A DNA stretch of 64,000 nucleotides, taken from positions 315,341 to 379,340 of the forward strand of contig NZ_JBFRGU010000006.1 of the NCBI RefSeq assembly GCF_052115485.1, written 5' to 3'. The stretch is from Microvirga sp052115485 (GTDB lineage: Bacteria > Pseudomonadota > Alphaproteobacteria > Rhizobiales > Beijerinckiaceae). This document shows positions 1 through 8,054 of the stretch, in pieces. The translations under genes were made by a program, and so were the position numbers. Positions within the stretch are counted from its first letter, which is position 1. Each line of letters begins with the position of its first letter. The notes below the pieces were generated by a model, which had not been told where the DNA came from, ran no database searches, and saw nothing but the letters and a program-made list of their open reading frames with translations.

Positions 1-130
1 TCCTCCCTTGCGCAGGAGGAAAACGGGCAAGACGGGAAAAAGTTCAGTGCAAAACGGTCAAGGTAGGGAAAAATAGAATCCCATCTCGAAAAGACAAGAT
101 TTTCCAAGCAAAAGGCCGTCAAAAAGAAAT

Positions 131-146
131 CCAAGCGGAAGCTTGG
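131..146. repeat. Small inverted repeat downstream of carD
   Basis: CCAAGC and GCTTGG flank a four-base loop, and a second GCTTGG follows at 152-157. It lies beyond the carD terminator and may be a back-up hairpin. The first 130 bases of the window hold another short inverted repeat (CCTCC/GGAGG near 3-19) and no gene I can support. Confidence 0.35.
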
Positions 147-160
147 ACGGAAGCTTGGCA

Positions 161-190
161 AAAGAAAACCCGGCACAAAGCCGGGCTTTC
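161..190 (-). terminator. Rho-independent terminator of carD
   Basis: Read on the minus strand, GCCCGGC pairs with GCCGGG around a short loop and is followed by TTTTCTTTT. It begins 22 bases after the carD stop codon. This is a standard intrinsic terminator. Confidence 0.8.
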
Positions 191-211
191 AGAAAAACGG
201 TTGACCGCTTA

Positions 212-802
212 TCAGGCGGCTTCTTCCTGATCCTGAATATCCTCGGCGTCTTCCGCCTCGGCCTCGCTGCCCTTGGCGGCGCGGCGCGGCGACTTGGCCA
301 GGCTCTGTTCGATGAGCTTGAGAGCTTCGGTCTCGGTGATCTTGTTGACGGCCGAGATCTCGCGGACGACCCGGTCGAGCGCGGATTCGTAAAGCTGGCG
401 CTCGCTGTAGGATTGCTCGGGCTGCGCCTCGGAGCGGTAGAGATCGCGAACGACCTCGGCAACGGCGATGAGGTCGCCGGAATTGATCTTGGCCTCGTAT
501 TCCTGGGCGCGGCGCGACCACATGGTGCGCTTGACGCGGGCGCGTCCGGTCAAAACGTCGAGCGACTTCTGGGCGAGAGCCGCATCGGCGAGCTTACGCA
601 TGCCGACAGAGGAGGCTTTCGCGGTCGGGACGCGCAAGACCATCTTGTCCTTGTCGAAGGAGACCACGAAGAGTTCCAGCTTGAAACCTGCGATCTCCTG
701 CTCTTCAATGGCCGTGATGCGGCCAACACCGTGAGCCGGGTACACAACTGCTTCACCGGTCTTGAAACCCAGGCGCTGGGCGGACTTCTTGGCGGTCGTC
801 AT
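212..802 (-). CDS. carD: CarD family RNA polymerase-binding transcription factor
   Basis: CarD-type proteins bind the RNA polymerase beta subunit through a Tudor-like N-terminal domain and contact upstream DNA through a helical C-terminal domain, stabilising the open promoter complex. Here the N-terminal block runs from about residue 9 (FKTGEAVVYPAHGVGRI) to 75, the helical part follows, and the last 25 residues are an acidic Ala/Glu/Asp tail. The ATG at 802 is chosen because AAGGAGG lies ten bases upstream; an ATG 17 codons earlier lacks such a site. At 196 residues the length suits alphaproteobacterial CarD/CdnL. It ends the helicase-S4-fdxA-carD series but is 348 bases from fdxA, so it probably has its own promoter. 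Confidence 0.93.
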   Translation of the reverse strand: MTTAKKSAQRLGFKTGEAVVYPAHGVGRITAIEEQEIAGFKLELFVVSFDKDKMVLRVPTAKASSVGMRKLADAALAQKSLDVLTGRARVKRTMWSRRAQEYEAKINSGDLIAVAEVVRDLYRSEAQPEQSYSERQLYESALDRVVREISAVNKITETEALKLIEQSLAKSPRRAAKGSEAEAEDAEDIQDQEEAA

Positions 803-1150
803 GCGAGAGAGGCCTCCTTGCATGGCTCTTGTCCTCACGGAAAGAGCTTTCATTCCACAGGCAGGGTCCCGAGAAACAACAATTTTGACGGCGAAACGGA
901 ATGTCCCGCTCGTCTCCCTGATCGGCCAGTAACTAAAACGCGCCCATAACCAAAGGCTTCAGACAGCGAATGCTATCTTCCACCATCGACCGTGCATCAT
1001 CTTTCATATTCTTGAACCGCTTCTTCCGCGGGGATTGCAGCACGTCAGGCGCAAGCGACGGCATTTGCGAACCGTATCATAGTTCGCGCCAAAAAGCAAA
1101 ATATTTCAGTGAGAAGGGAAAGAAGCTGAGATTATGGTTTAGGTTCGAAC
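803..1150. other. Intergenic region carD-fdxA, no gene seen
   Basis: 348 bases between the carD start and the fdxA stop. It must hold the carD promoter, but I cannot place convincing -35/-10 boxes. A 67-codon open frame on plus (970-1173) has no ribosome binding site or recognisable product. A perfect 14-base palindrome, TAGGTTCGAACCTA (1140-1153), overlaps the fdxA stop codon. Confidence 0.5.
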
Positions 1151-1489
1151 CTAGTCTCCCTCACCCGGATTAGGGGTGAAGTACTTCTCCAACTTGTCGG
1201 GCACACCGTCGAATTCTTTGGCGTCGGAGGGCGCGTCCTTCTTCTGAGTGATATTGGGCCAGCTCTTCGCCATGTCGGCATTCAGCTTCAGCCATTGCTC
1301 AAGGCCCGGCTCCATGTCGGGCTTGATAGCCTCTGCCGGGCATTCAGGCTCGCAGACGCCGCAATCGATGCACTCGTCCGGGTGGATGACGAGCATGTTC
1401 TCGCCCTCGTAGAAGCAATCGACCGGACACACTTCCACGCAGTCCATATATTTGCACTTGATGCAATTTTCGGTGACGACGTAGGGCAT
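1151..1489 (-). CDS. fdxA: Ferredoxin FdxA, 7Fe type ([3Fe-4S][4Fe-4S])
   Basis: Small electron-transfer protein. Cys9 and Cys17 with the later CP pairs form the two cluster sites: the first motif (CIKCKYMDCVEVCPVDCF) has the spacing of a 3Fe-4S site with a nearby extra Cys, and the second is CIDCGVCEPECP. A C-terminal extension of about 50 residues after the clusters is typical of the 112-residue alphaproteobacterial FdxA. The ATG at 1489, with AAGGAT upstream, gives the usual MPYVVTENC start; a possible start 11 codons earlier would add atypical residues. It follows the S4 gene by 50 bases on the same strand and is probably cotranscribed with it. Its redox partner is not evident. Confidence 0.93.
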   Translation of the reverse strand: MPYVVTENCIKCKYMDCVEVCPVDCFYEGENMLVIHPDECIDCGVCEPECPAEAIKPDMEPGLEQWLKLNADMAKSWPNITQKKDAPSDAKEFDGVPDKLEKYFTPNPGEGD

Positions 1490-1539
1490 GGCCGATCCTT
1501 CAGGCTCTTTTACGCAAACCACAGGGCGAATAGGCCGCT

Positions 1540-1842
1540 CTAGCTCCTGTCGCCGTCGCTGACAAGCGCTCCGGCATCGCCATTCAGATCCGTGTAGAGC
1601 TGCCTTGCTTCCACTGCAGGGCCGCGACGCTCACCGAGGGCTTCCACGCGAACCACCATCGTGAGCTTGGGAAGCGCGACGGTGATGACGTCTCCCACGG
1701 CCACGGCTTTTGCAGAATTGTCGGTGCGCTGGCCGCCAACCCGGACGAAGCCGCTCGCGACGAGCTTGGCCGCGAGCGTTCTTGTTTTCGCGAAACGCGC
1801 GAACCACAGCCACTTGTCCAGTCGCTGCCGATCCTCACGCAT
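1540..1842 (-). CDS. S4-domain RNA-binding protein (Hsp15/HslR-like)
   Basis: The 100-residue protein begins RQRLDKWLWFARFAKTRTLA, the start of an S4 fold, and continues with VRVGG and the strand VGDVITV typical of the domain. HslR/Hsp15 binds stalled 50S subunits carrying nascent chains in E. coli; whether the alphaproteobacterial version does the same is an inference. It starts 13 bases after the helicase stop codon, so the two are almost certainly cotranscribed, linking a predicted RNA helicase with an RNA/ribosome-binding protein. Confidence 0.88.
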   Translation of the reverse strand: MREDRQRLDKWLWFARFAKTRTLAAKLVASGFVRVGGQRTDNSAKAVAVGDVITVALPKLTMVVRVEALGERRGPAVEARQLYTDLNGDAGALVSDGDRS

Positions 1843-1855
1843 CGTTCACATGGGG

Positions 1856-4800
1856 CTACTTCTTGGAATCCTCAAGCTGGGCCTTGAGGGCCATCAGCTT
1901 GGCGAAGGGCGAATCCGGGTCCGGCTGCTTCTCGCGACGGGGCTCGAAACGGGGTGCCCGGTGATCGTCCTGCCGGTTCGGCCCACGCGGCGGCCTGTTC
2001 TGCGGCCGTCCACCCTCGCCGCCGTCGCGACGCTGGTCCGGGCGACGATCGTGTCGGCGCTCGCCCTGCGGACGCTCCCCACGAGGACGCTCACCTGCGG
2101 GACGCTCCCCTTGCGAGCGCTCTCCGTGTCCATGCCTCGGCCGACGCTCGCCGCGCTCATTCTGACCACGTTCCTGCTGCTGTCCCCGATCCTGTCGGCC
2201 GCGTCCCTGACGGGCATGTCCGCTCTCATGATGACGACGGTGCTGACGCCAGACTTCGATCAGAACCGGCTCGGCGGGAGCCTCTGCCTCCGCTGCAACA
2301 TCGGCGGCGGGAGCGGCTTCTGGAACGGAAGCTTCGCTGACCGCGACAGCCTCGACGACGGGTGCCTCCGGTGCAGGGGCGACTTCGGGCGTTTCGGCCG
2401 GAGCGTCGGTGGAGACGGCAGCCTCGCCTTCGACCTCGGCCGCGACAGGAGCGGCAGCGACGATTTCCCGCGGCGCCTCGACCAGCGGCACGGTGATGGC
2501 GGGACCGGCGCGGCGTTCCATCGCGTAGCCAAGCGATTTCAGGATCGTCGCGAAATCCTCACCCGCACAGCCGACGAGCGACGTCATGGCGACGGTCGGC
2601 ACGAAGGTTTCGCCATCGGCAGCGCCCGCAGGCGGCTCGCCGGGGGTGATGCCGGGACGGTAAGAGATGGCCGGACGGATGAGATCCGCCAAACGCTCAA
2701 GAATATCGACGCGCACGGCGCGGCCGCCGCAGACGCGGAAACCGGCGGCGCGATAGAGACCGGCAGCGATCTCCGTGTCGACCGGGATCGACGTGCGGCC
2801 GGATTGGGCGAGATGGGCGATCTCGTCGATGCCCTTCTGTTCCAGTCCGCCGTTCTGCAACGCCCAGAGCTGGGCCGCGAGCGTGCGGGGCGCAGGCTTG
2901 AGGAGCGTCGGGAGATAAAGATGATAGGCGCCGAAGCGAATGCCCGCCTTGCGCAGCGCGCCGCGTGCCTCCTGATCGAGGCTGCGAACATCGTTCAGAA
3001 CCTTGGCTCGCTCGAGAACGCCGAGTGATTCCGCGATCTGGAAGGCGATGCCACGAGCAAGGCCTTGCAGCTCAGCCGATTCCTCGAGTTGGATCGCGGG
3101 CCCCAGAAGGCGCACGATATAGGCCTTGAGCCAGGCACGGAGTCGATGATCGACCTTGTCGCGGGCGGGGCCGGTGAGGTGCTCGTCGGCGAGAATGCGC
3201 ACGCGCGGGTCGAACAACTTGTCGCCCGTCTCCATTTTCGCCACCGGGTCGCCCATCCAGCGCACGGTGCCGTCATTGGACAGGACAAGCGTCGTGTCCG
3301 GCGTTTCCGCAAAACGGTCCGCCCGCGCCTCGATCTCACCGGACAGGGCCTTGCCCGCCGCATTGCGCAGGGTCTTGGCTTCCGTTGTGTCGGCCTGAGG
3401 ATCCGGCACGAACTGGAAGCCGTGCAGGTGACCGATATGCTGACCTTCGACGGTGACATCGCCGGAAGTCGTAATTTGGGCCTCTAACATCGCGTTCTCT
3501 CTTAACCGCCGCATAAGGACGCTCGTGCGCCTGTCGACAAAGCGCTGCGCGAGCCTCTCATGGAGCGCGTCCGATAACTTGTCCTCTACCTGACGCGCAA
3601 CACCCTGCCAATGCTCCGGGTCCTTCAACCAGTCTGGACGGTTGGCGACGAAGGTCCAGGTACGCACCTGGGCAATGCGGTTGGAGAGGGTGTCGATATC
3701 CCCATCCATGCGGTCGAGCGTCATGAGATGACGGGAAAACCAGTCCTCCGGCACCGCGCCGCTTTGCATCAGGAACCGATAGATCTGGCCGACGAGATCC
3801 GCATGGGTTTGTGGAGAAACCTTCCGGTAATCAGGCACTTGGCATACCTGCCAGAGCCGCTCCACCGCGACTTGCGAGCGCCCGAAGGCCTGAATGTCGT
3901 CATCCCGCGCCAGCAATTCCAGGGCCGCGACATCATCCGCCATGGGCGCGCGCGCCAGCCCGTATTCGCGGGGCTGTTCCGCCAGAGTGTTGCGCAAGCG
4001 CTCCAGCGACCGGAAATCGAGATCGGGGTTGCGCCATTGCAGCAGGCGAAGCGGATCGAAGGTGTGATTCTCCAGCGCCTCGATGGTTTCCGCATCGAAA
4101 GGTGGACAGCGCCCCGCCGTGCCGAACGTGCCATCGCGCATGTGACGCCCGGCGCGGCCGGCGATCTGTGCCAGTTCCGAGTGGTAAAGCTTGCGGAAAC
4201 GGAAGCCGTCGAATTTCTTGTCCGAGGCGAAGGCAACGTGATCCACATCGAGATTCAGCCCCATGCCGACCGCATCGGTGGCGACGAGATATTCCACATC
4301 GCCCGATTGATAGAGCTCGACCTGGGCATTGCGCGTGCGCGGCGAGAGCGCGCCGAGAACCACTGCCGCGCCGCCGGTTTGGCGGCGGAGCAATTCGGCG
4401 ATGGCGTAGACCTCCTCAGCCGAGAAGGCGACGATGGCCGAACGGCGCGGCAGGCGGGAAATTTTCTTCTCCCCCGCGAAGGTCAGATTCGACAGGCGCG
4501 GGCGGGTGACCACATGAACGTTGGGGATCAACGCCTCGATCAGGGGCCGCATGGTATTGGACCCGATGAGAAGCGTCTCCTCGCGCCCGCGCTGGTTCAG
4601 CAGACGGTCGGTGAACACGTGCCCCCGGTCGAGATCGGCTGCGAGCTGGATTTCGTCGATGGCCACGAAAGCCACGTCGAGATCGCGCGGCATCGCCTCG
4701 ACGGTGGAGATCCAGTAGCGCGGCTTGTCCGGCTTGATCTTCTCCTCGCCCGTCACGAGGGCCACGTTGTGCGGCCCGACCTTTTCCAACACGCGCTGAT

Positions 4801-5038
4801 AGACTTCGCGGGCCAACAGGCGCAGTGGCAGGCCAATCATGCCGCTCTCATGCGCCAGCATGCGTTCGATGGCGAGATGGGTCTTGCCGGTATTCGTCGG
4901 GCCGAGCACGGCCGTGACACCGCGCGATCGGAACTGCGGCGGCAGCGAACGGCGACCCACGGGCTCGATGCGGGTCTTCGGGAATGCGTTCTGGTTCAAA
5001 ACTGGCCAGATCCCCTGGAGCACGATCCCTTGGAGCAC
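1856..5038 (-). CDS. Suv3-like ATP-dependent RNA helicase with long Arg/Gly/Glu-rich tail
   Basis: About 1,060 residues. The superfamily 2 helicase core has Walker A GPTNTGKT near residue 46, Walker B DEIQ near 130, and the QIAGRAGR motif VI near 295, in the pattern of mitochondrial Suv3 helicases. The middle part is the helical Suv3 C-terminal region. From about residue 850 the chain turns to Ala/Glu/Val-rich low complexity, then to an arginine/glycine region with repeated GERP-type pentapeptides, a likely disordered RNA-binding tail. The start is uncertain: GTG codons lie at 5038 and 5023 inside a 15-base tandem duplication, and others (TTG 4999, GTG 4960) also precede the core, none with a good ribosome binding site. 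Unusually long for the family because of the tail. Confidence 0.88.
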   Translation of the reverse strand: MLQGIVLQGIWPVLNQNAFPKTRIEPVGRRSLPPQFRSRGVTAVLGPTNTGKTHLAIERMLAHESGMIGLPLRLLAREVYQRVLEKVGPHNVALVTGEEKIKPDKPRYWISTVEAMPRDLDVAFVAIDEIQLAADLDRGHVFTDRLLNQRGREETLLIGSNTMRPLIEALIPNVHVVTRPRLSNLTFAGEKKISRLPRRSAIVAFSAEEVYAIAELLRRQTGGAAVVLGALSPRTRNAQVELYQSGDVEYLVATDAVGMGLNLDVDHVAFASDKKFDGFRFRKLYHSELAQIAGRAGRHMRDGTFGTAGRCPPFDAETIEALENHTFDPLRLLQWRNPDLDFRSLERLRNTLAEQPREYGLARAPMADDVAALELLARDDDIQAFGRSQVAVERLWQVCQVPDYRKVSPQTHADLVGQIYRFLMQSGAVPEDWFSRHLMTLDRMDGDIDTLSNRIAQVRTWTFVANRPDWLKDPEHWQGVARQVEDKLSDALHERLAQRFVDRRTSVLMRRLRENAMLEAQITTSGDVTVEGQHIGHLHGFQFVPDPQADTTEAKTLRNAAGKALSGEIEARADRFAETPDTTLVLSNDGTVRWMGDPVAKMETGDKLFDPRVRILADEHLTGPARDKVDHRLRAWLKAYIVRLLGPAIQLEESAELQGLARGIAFQIAESLGVLERAKVLNDVRSLDQEARGALRKAGIRFGAYHLYLPTLLKPAPRTLAAQLWALQNGGLEQKGIDEIAHLAQSGRTSIPVDTEIAAGLYRAAGFRVCGGRAVRVDILERLADLIRPAISYRPGITPGEPPAGAADGETFVPTVAMTSLVGCAGEDFATILKSLGYAMERRAGPAITVPLVEAPREIVAAAPVAAEVEGEAAVSTDAPAETPEVAPAPEAPVVEAVAVSEASVPEAAPAADVAAEAEAPAEPVLIEVWRQHRRHHESGHARQGRGRQDRGQQQERGQNERGERRPRHGHGERSQGERPAGERPRGERPQGERRHDRRPDQRRDGGEGGRPQNRPPRGPNRQDDHRAPRFEPRREKQPDPDSPFAKLMALKAQLEDSKK
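5009..5038. repeat. 15-base tandem duplication at helicase 5' end
   Basis: On the minus strand GATCGTGCTCCAAGG is followed at once by GATCGTGCTCCAGGG. Each copy supplies a GTG that could start the helicase. The duplication lies at the edge of a repeat-rich intergenic segment. Confidence 0.6.
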
Positions 5039-5096
5039 GATCCGGCGAGGAGGATCCGGTTCGCCGAAAGATCACGCGTCATAGCAGGAATGGAAA

Positions 5097-5129
5097 GCAT
5101 GATCATGTTTTTCCTAAACGGGATCATGC
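5097..5129. repeat. GATCATG palindromic element, degenerate copy
   Basis: GCATGATC (5097-5104) and GATCATGC (5122-5129) form an eight-base stem. It resembles the second stem of the elements at 11419 and 15790 but lacks their first hairpin. It lies 63 bases beyond the stop of the DUF3108 gene, upstream of the helicase. Confidence 0.55.
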
Positions 5130-5191
5130 CTCGCATATGGGAGCGCCCTTGCCTCTTTTCCATCGCGCGACGAGAAGTCTCGCTCTTGGCT

Positions 5192-6010
5192 TTAGCGGAT
5201 CGCACCAGCCTGGACCGGTGCGTTCGAATCCTTGCCGAAAGACAGATTGGAGGCTTCGACCACGCTCATGCCGACCATGGTGCGAACGGCGATCCTCACC
5301 GGAACGAGCAGACGCGTCCCTTCCAGCGGCATGAGCCAGACCGACATGTCCTTGTTGTCTTCCATGAACTTGGTGGAGGGCCGCAAGGCCCGGTGGCCCG
5401 ATATCGCGACATAGCGGGCGTTGCAGACAAGGACAGGACCGTTGTAGCCCGGCTTGTCGATCTGCTTGGTTTCGCCATAGGTCAGAACGATATCGAACCG
5501 GGCCGCCCCGTCGAAGACCGGAATGACGCGATTGCAATTGGCTGAATCGGTCATGCCCCCCACCAAGGCCGGCATGAGAAGCGCGCTGATCGGATCGACG
5601 ATGCTTTTCCTATCGGCATCCTTGACCGGCACCCGGTCAGGCTTCTCGTCGATGGGCGGCACGATCTCGACGGCGGCAACCGTGCCCGCATTCAGACCCA
5701 TGCGGACCGTGCGCTGATCGCCGGAGGAACGCGAGGTGACCGCAAAAGCCGCCGGTTGAGGCTGCGCCCCCGCGATATTGCCGGACGCGGTGGCCGCCCC
5801 CTTGCCGCCGGTGAGCATCTTGGCGATCCCGGTCAGCTTCACGCCGAGCTGCATCTTGTATTTCGGGCCCTCGAAGGTGGACGACAGATCCGCCGTGCCG
5901 AGGGGGATGCCCGCCAGGCTGATATCATAATCCGCCTTGAGGGTCTGCGCCTCGGCCGAGCCGATTCCGGCAAGGGCCAGGCTCAAAAGAGCGAAAAGAG
6001 GAAGACGCAT
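5192..6010 (-). CDS. Secreted DUF3108 domain protein
   Basis: A 272-residue protein of unknown role. The ATG at 6010 gives a clean signal peptide (MRLPLFALLSLALAGIGSAEA) with cleavage expected after residue 21; an in-frame start 29 codons earlier would bury it. The mature part begins LKADYDISLAGIPLGTADL, the characteristic opening of DUF3108 proteins, which are exported beta-rich proteins of proteobacteria. Two Cys (in DSANCNRV and VLVCNARY) could form a disulfide. Upstream lies rpmB, divergent; downstream is the helicase, 153 bases away. Confidence 0.85.
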   Translation of the reverse strand: MRLPLFALLSLALAGIGSAEAQTLKADYDISLAGIPLGTADLSSTFEGPKYKMQLGVKLTGIAKMLTGGKGAATASGNIAGAQPQPAAFAVTSRSSGDQRTVRMGLNAGTVAAVEIVPPIDEKPDRVPVKDADRKSIVDPISALLMPALVGGMTDSANCNRVIPVFDGAARFDIVLTYGETKQIDKPGYNGPVLVCNARYVAISGHRALRPSTKFMEDNKDMSVWLMPLEGTRLLVPVRIAVRTMVGMSVVEASNLSFGKDSNAPVQAGAIR

Positions 6011-6133
6011 CGGGAGGGTCTCTGGGGGTCTTTGGAAAGGGTCTTTGGAAAATTCGTTAAGCGTGATCGCACGAAAATCGGAATAAATCGTGACCACGAT
6101 GTTACAAAAATCGCCAGTGCGCGATGGCTATTG

Positions 6134-6163
6134 TTGACGTGGGCCGGGTTTTCGGCCTATAGC
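6134..6163 (+). promoter_or_regulatory. Candidate sigma-70 promoter of rpmB
   Basis: TTGACG (6134-6139) and TATAGC (6158-6163) are separated by 18 bases, about 100 bases before the rpmB ATG. It is the best -35/-10 pair in this divergent gap. Confidence 0.6.
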
Positions 6164-6265
6164 CTCGCACCTTCACAGACTTTCGGTGTCCGGCGCCGCG
6201 GGATCTGCGTTTAAGCAAACCCGTGAAAACCAAGCCGTGCCCCTTCGAGACGATAGGATAGTACC

Positions 6266-6556
6266 ATGTCGCGCCGTTGCGAACTGACCGGTAAGGCCGT
6301 CCTGAGCGGCCACCTGGTGAGCCACTCGAACCGTAAGACCAAGCGGAAGTTCCTCCCGAACCTCTGCAACGTCACCCTGCAGTCGGATACTCTGCAGCGC
6401 TCCGTGCGCCTGCGCATCTCCGCAAACGCCCTTCGCTCGGTCGAGCATCGCGGCGGCCTCGACAGCTTCCTCGCCAAGGCGAAGTGCGAAGAGCTGTCGT
6501 CCAACGCCCGCACGATCAAGCGCGAAATCGAGAAGAAGCTCGCTGCGGCGAACTAA
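6266..6556 (+). CDS. rpmB: 50S ribosomal protein L28
   Basis: Structural protein of the large ribosomal subunit. The 96-residue chain starts MSRRCELTGKAVLSGHLVSHSN and continues with the basic RKTKRKFLPNL block, the standard L28 signature; the longer C-terminus is usual in alphaproteobacteria. It stands alone on plus strand with its own promoter and terminator, as in many relatives. Confidence 0.98.
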   Translation: MSRRCELTGKAVLSGHLVSHSNRKTKRKFLPNLCNVTLQSDTLQRSVRLRISANALRSVEHRGGLDSFLAKAKCEELSSNARTIKREIEKKLAAAN

Positions 6557-6583
6557 TCTCGATTCACTCAAGAATTCGCGTAG

Positions 6584-6609
6584 CGGGCGGCCTCACAGCC
6601 GCCCGTTTT
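6584..6609 (+). terminator. Rho-independent terminator of rpmB
   Basis: CGGGCGGC (6584-6591) and GCCGCCCG (6598-6605) pair over a six-base loop and are followed by TTTT. It lies between rpmB and the queuosine-precursor transporter gene. Confidence 0.88.
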
Positions 6610-6634
6610 GCGTTGCCGCCTCAGGAAGAAGATC

Positions 6635-7264
6635 ATGACCGCTCTGGATCGTCGCGACTTCGGAATCGCCCTTGCCGCCATGACCGTGGTGGTGCTGTCG
6701 TCCAATATCCTGGTCCAATATCCGTTCGAGGCCTGGGGCCTGCAGGATTATTTCACCTGGGGCGCCTTCACCTATCCGTTCGCATTCCTCGTGACGGAAC
6801 TCGCCAACCGGCGTTTCGGCCCGAAAGGCGCCCGTCGGGTGGTCTATGTAGGCTTCGTCCTTGCTGTCGTGCTCTCGGTGGTCCTCGCGACGCCGCGTAT
6901 CGCCATTGCCTCGGGCACTGCCTTCCTGACGGCTCAGCTTCTCGACATCTCGATTTTCTCGCGCCTGCGCGACCGTGCCTGGTGGCTGCCGCCCTTCGCC
7001 TCCTCGACCATTTCGGCGGCGGTCGACACGATGCTCTTCTTCTCGATCGCGTTCTATTGCGGCGCTCTTCCGGGTACGGATCACACGATCAGCGGCATCT
7101 TGAGCGCCTTTGGCATCCCCGATGAATGCGTGGCGCTTCCGTGGGTCACCCTCGCAATCGCCGATTACGGCGTCAAACTGACCCTCTCCGTCATCTCGAT
7201 CATCCCCTACGGCGCGATGCTCCGCTTCATGCGCCCGCTGACCATCCAGCGCCGCACAGCTTAA
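6635..7264 (+). CDS. yhhQ: Queuosine precursor transporter, YhhQ/VUT family
   Basis: A 209-residue inner-membrane protein with about six hydrophobic segments. YhhQ proteins import preQ0/preQ1 for queuosine modification of tRNA wobble positions. The family motif is visible: YFTWGAFTYPFAFLVTELANRRFGP in the first third, and the later FLTAQLLDISIF and SSTISAAVDTMLFFSIAF segments with the conserved acidic residues. The ATG at 6635 is preceded by AGGAAGA. Its stop overlaps the stop of the convergent Anbu gene (7261-7264). No preQ1 riboswitch is apparent in the 25 bases after the rpmB terminator. Confidence 0.85.
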   Translation: MTALDRRDFGIALAAMTVVVLSSNILVQYPFEAWGLQDYFTWGAFTYPFAFLVTELANRRFGPKGARRVVYVGFVLAVVLSVVLATPRIAIASGTAFLTAQLLDISIFSRLRDRAWWLPPFASSTISAAVDTMLFFSIAFYCGALPGTDHTISGILSAFGIPDECVALPWVTLAIADYGVKLTLSVISIIPYGAMLRFMRPLTIQRRTA

Positions 7265-8010
7265 AAAGCACCGTCCGTATAGGGCGGGTGGGGAATGGCC
7301 TGATGCGCGGCCCGCAGAGCCGCCGACCAGCGCTCGCGCAGATCCCTGAAATACGGCTCGTCTTCCTGAATGCGGTAATTGACGCCTGCTTTCAGCGCAT
7401 CGCGCCGTGCGACGACGATATCGATGGGCAGGCCCACGCCGAGATTGGATTTGAGAGTCGAATCCATCGAGATGAGGCCGAGTTTCAGGCCCTCGATCAA
7501 GGAGGTGTCATAGGCAATCGCCCGGTCGAGAATGGGCTTGCCGTATTTCGGTTCGCCGATCTGGAGGAAGGGCGTATCCTGGGTCGCCTCGATGGCGTTG
7601 CCGGCGGAATAGATCTGATAGAGCCGCATGGGCTGATGGCCGATCTGGCCACCAAGCAGCATGGTGACGTCGAACGTCATGCCATGTTTTTCCATCTCGA
7701 CGCCGTCGCGGGCATAGACCTGCCGGATCGCGGAACCGACAAGCTGCGCCGCCTTGAACATGCTGGACGCCGTAAGGAGCGTTTCCGTGCGCCCCGTCTC
7801 GGGATCCTCGATCCCTTCGGTCAGGAGCGAGAGCACCGTCTGGCTCGCGGAAAGATTGCCCGCGGTCGCGAGCGTCACGACACGCTCGCCGGGAACTTCG
7901 AACAGGTGCAGCTTGCGAAAGGTGGCGATGTTGTCGACGCCCGCGTTGGTGCGCGTGTCGGCGATCATCACGAGGCCTTCCTTCACCAGGATACCGACGC
8001 AATAGGTCAC
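7261..8010 (-). CDS. Anbu, proteasome-like Ntn hydrolase
   Basis: Anbu (also called BPH) is an ancestral relative of the proteasome beta subunit and HslV. The GTG at 8010 is chosen: GGAGG sits seven bases upstream, and the product then begins (M)TYCVGILV, so removal of Met leaves Thr1, the expected nucleophile. In that numbering Asp17 (in VMIADTRTNAG) and Lys32 (in FRKLH) take the other proteasome active-site positions. An ATG 16 codons upstream would bury the threonine. Length 249 residues fits the family. It is the last gene of an operon with ATP-grasp, alpha-E and transglutaminase genes, 44 bases behind the transglutaminase. Whether it cleaves peptides, and which, is unknown. Confidence 0.93.
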   Translation of the reverse strand: MTYCVGILVKEGLVMIADTRTNAGVDNIATFRKLHLFEVPGERVVTLATAGNLSASQTVLSLLTEGIEDPETGRTETLLTASSMFKAAQLVGSAIRQVYARDGVEMEKHGMTFDVTMLLGGQIGHQPMRLYQIYSAGNAIEATQDTPFLQIGEPKYGKPILDRAIAYDTSLIEGLKLGLISMDSTLKSNLGVGLPIDIVVARRDALKAGVNYRIQEDEPYFRDLRERWSAALRAAHQAIPHPPYTDGAF

Positions 8011-8054
8011 GGGCGTTCCTCCGAGGGCTCTCTGGCCCGGCTGCGGCTGGCGGA

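Noticed and set aside
970..1173. 67-codon plus-strand frame between carD and fdxA
   Set aside because: No ribosome binding site, overlaps the fdxA end, and has no recognisable sequence.
2030..2125. Short tandem DNA repeats resembling a CRISPR-like array
   Set aside because: They encode the GERP pentapeptides of the helicase tail; units are about 15 bases with no unique spacers and no cas genes are present.
3611..5545. Long plus-strand open frame (644 codons) opposite the helicase
   Set aside because: It is the antisense shadow of a conserved helicase in high-GC DNA. Its product is Arg/Ala-rich with no family resemblance or ribosome binding site.
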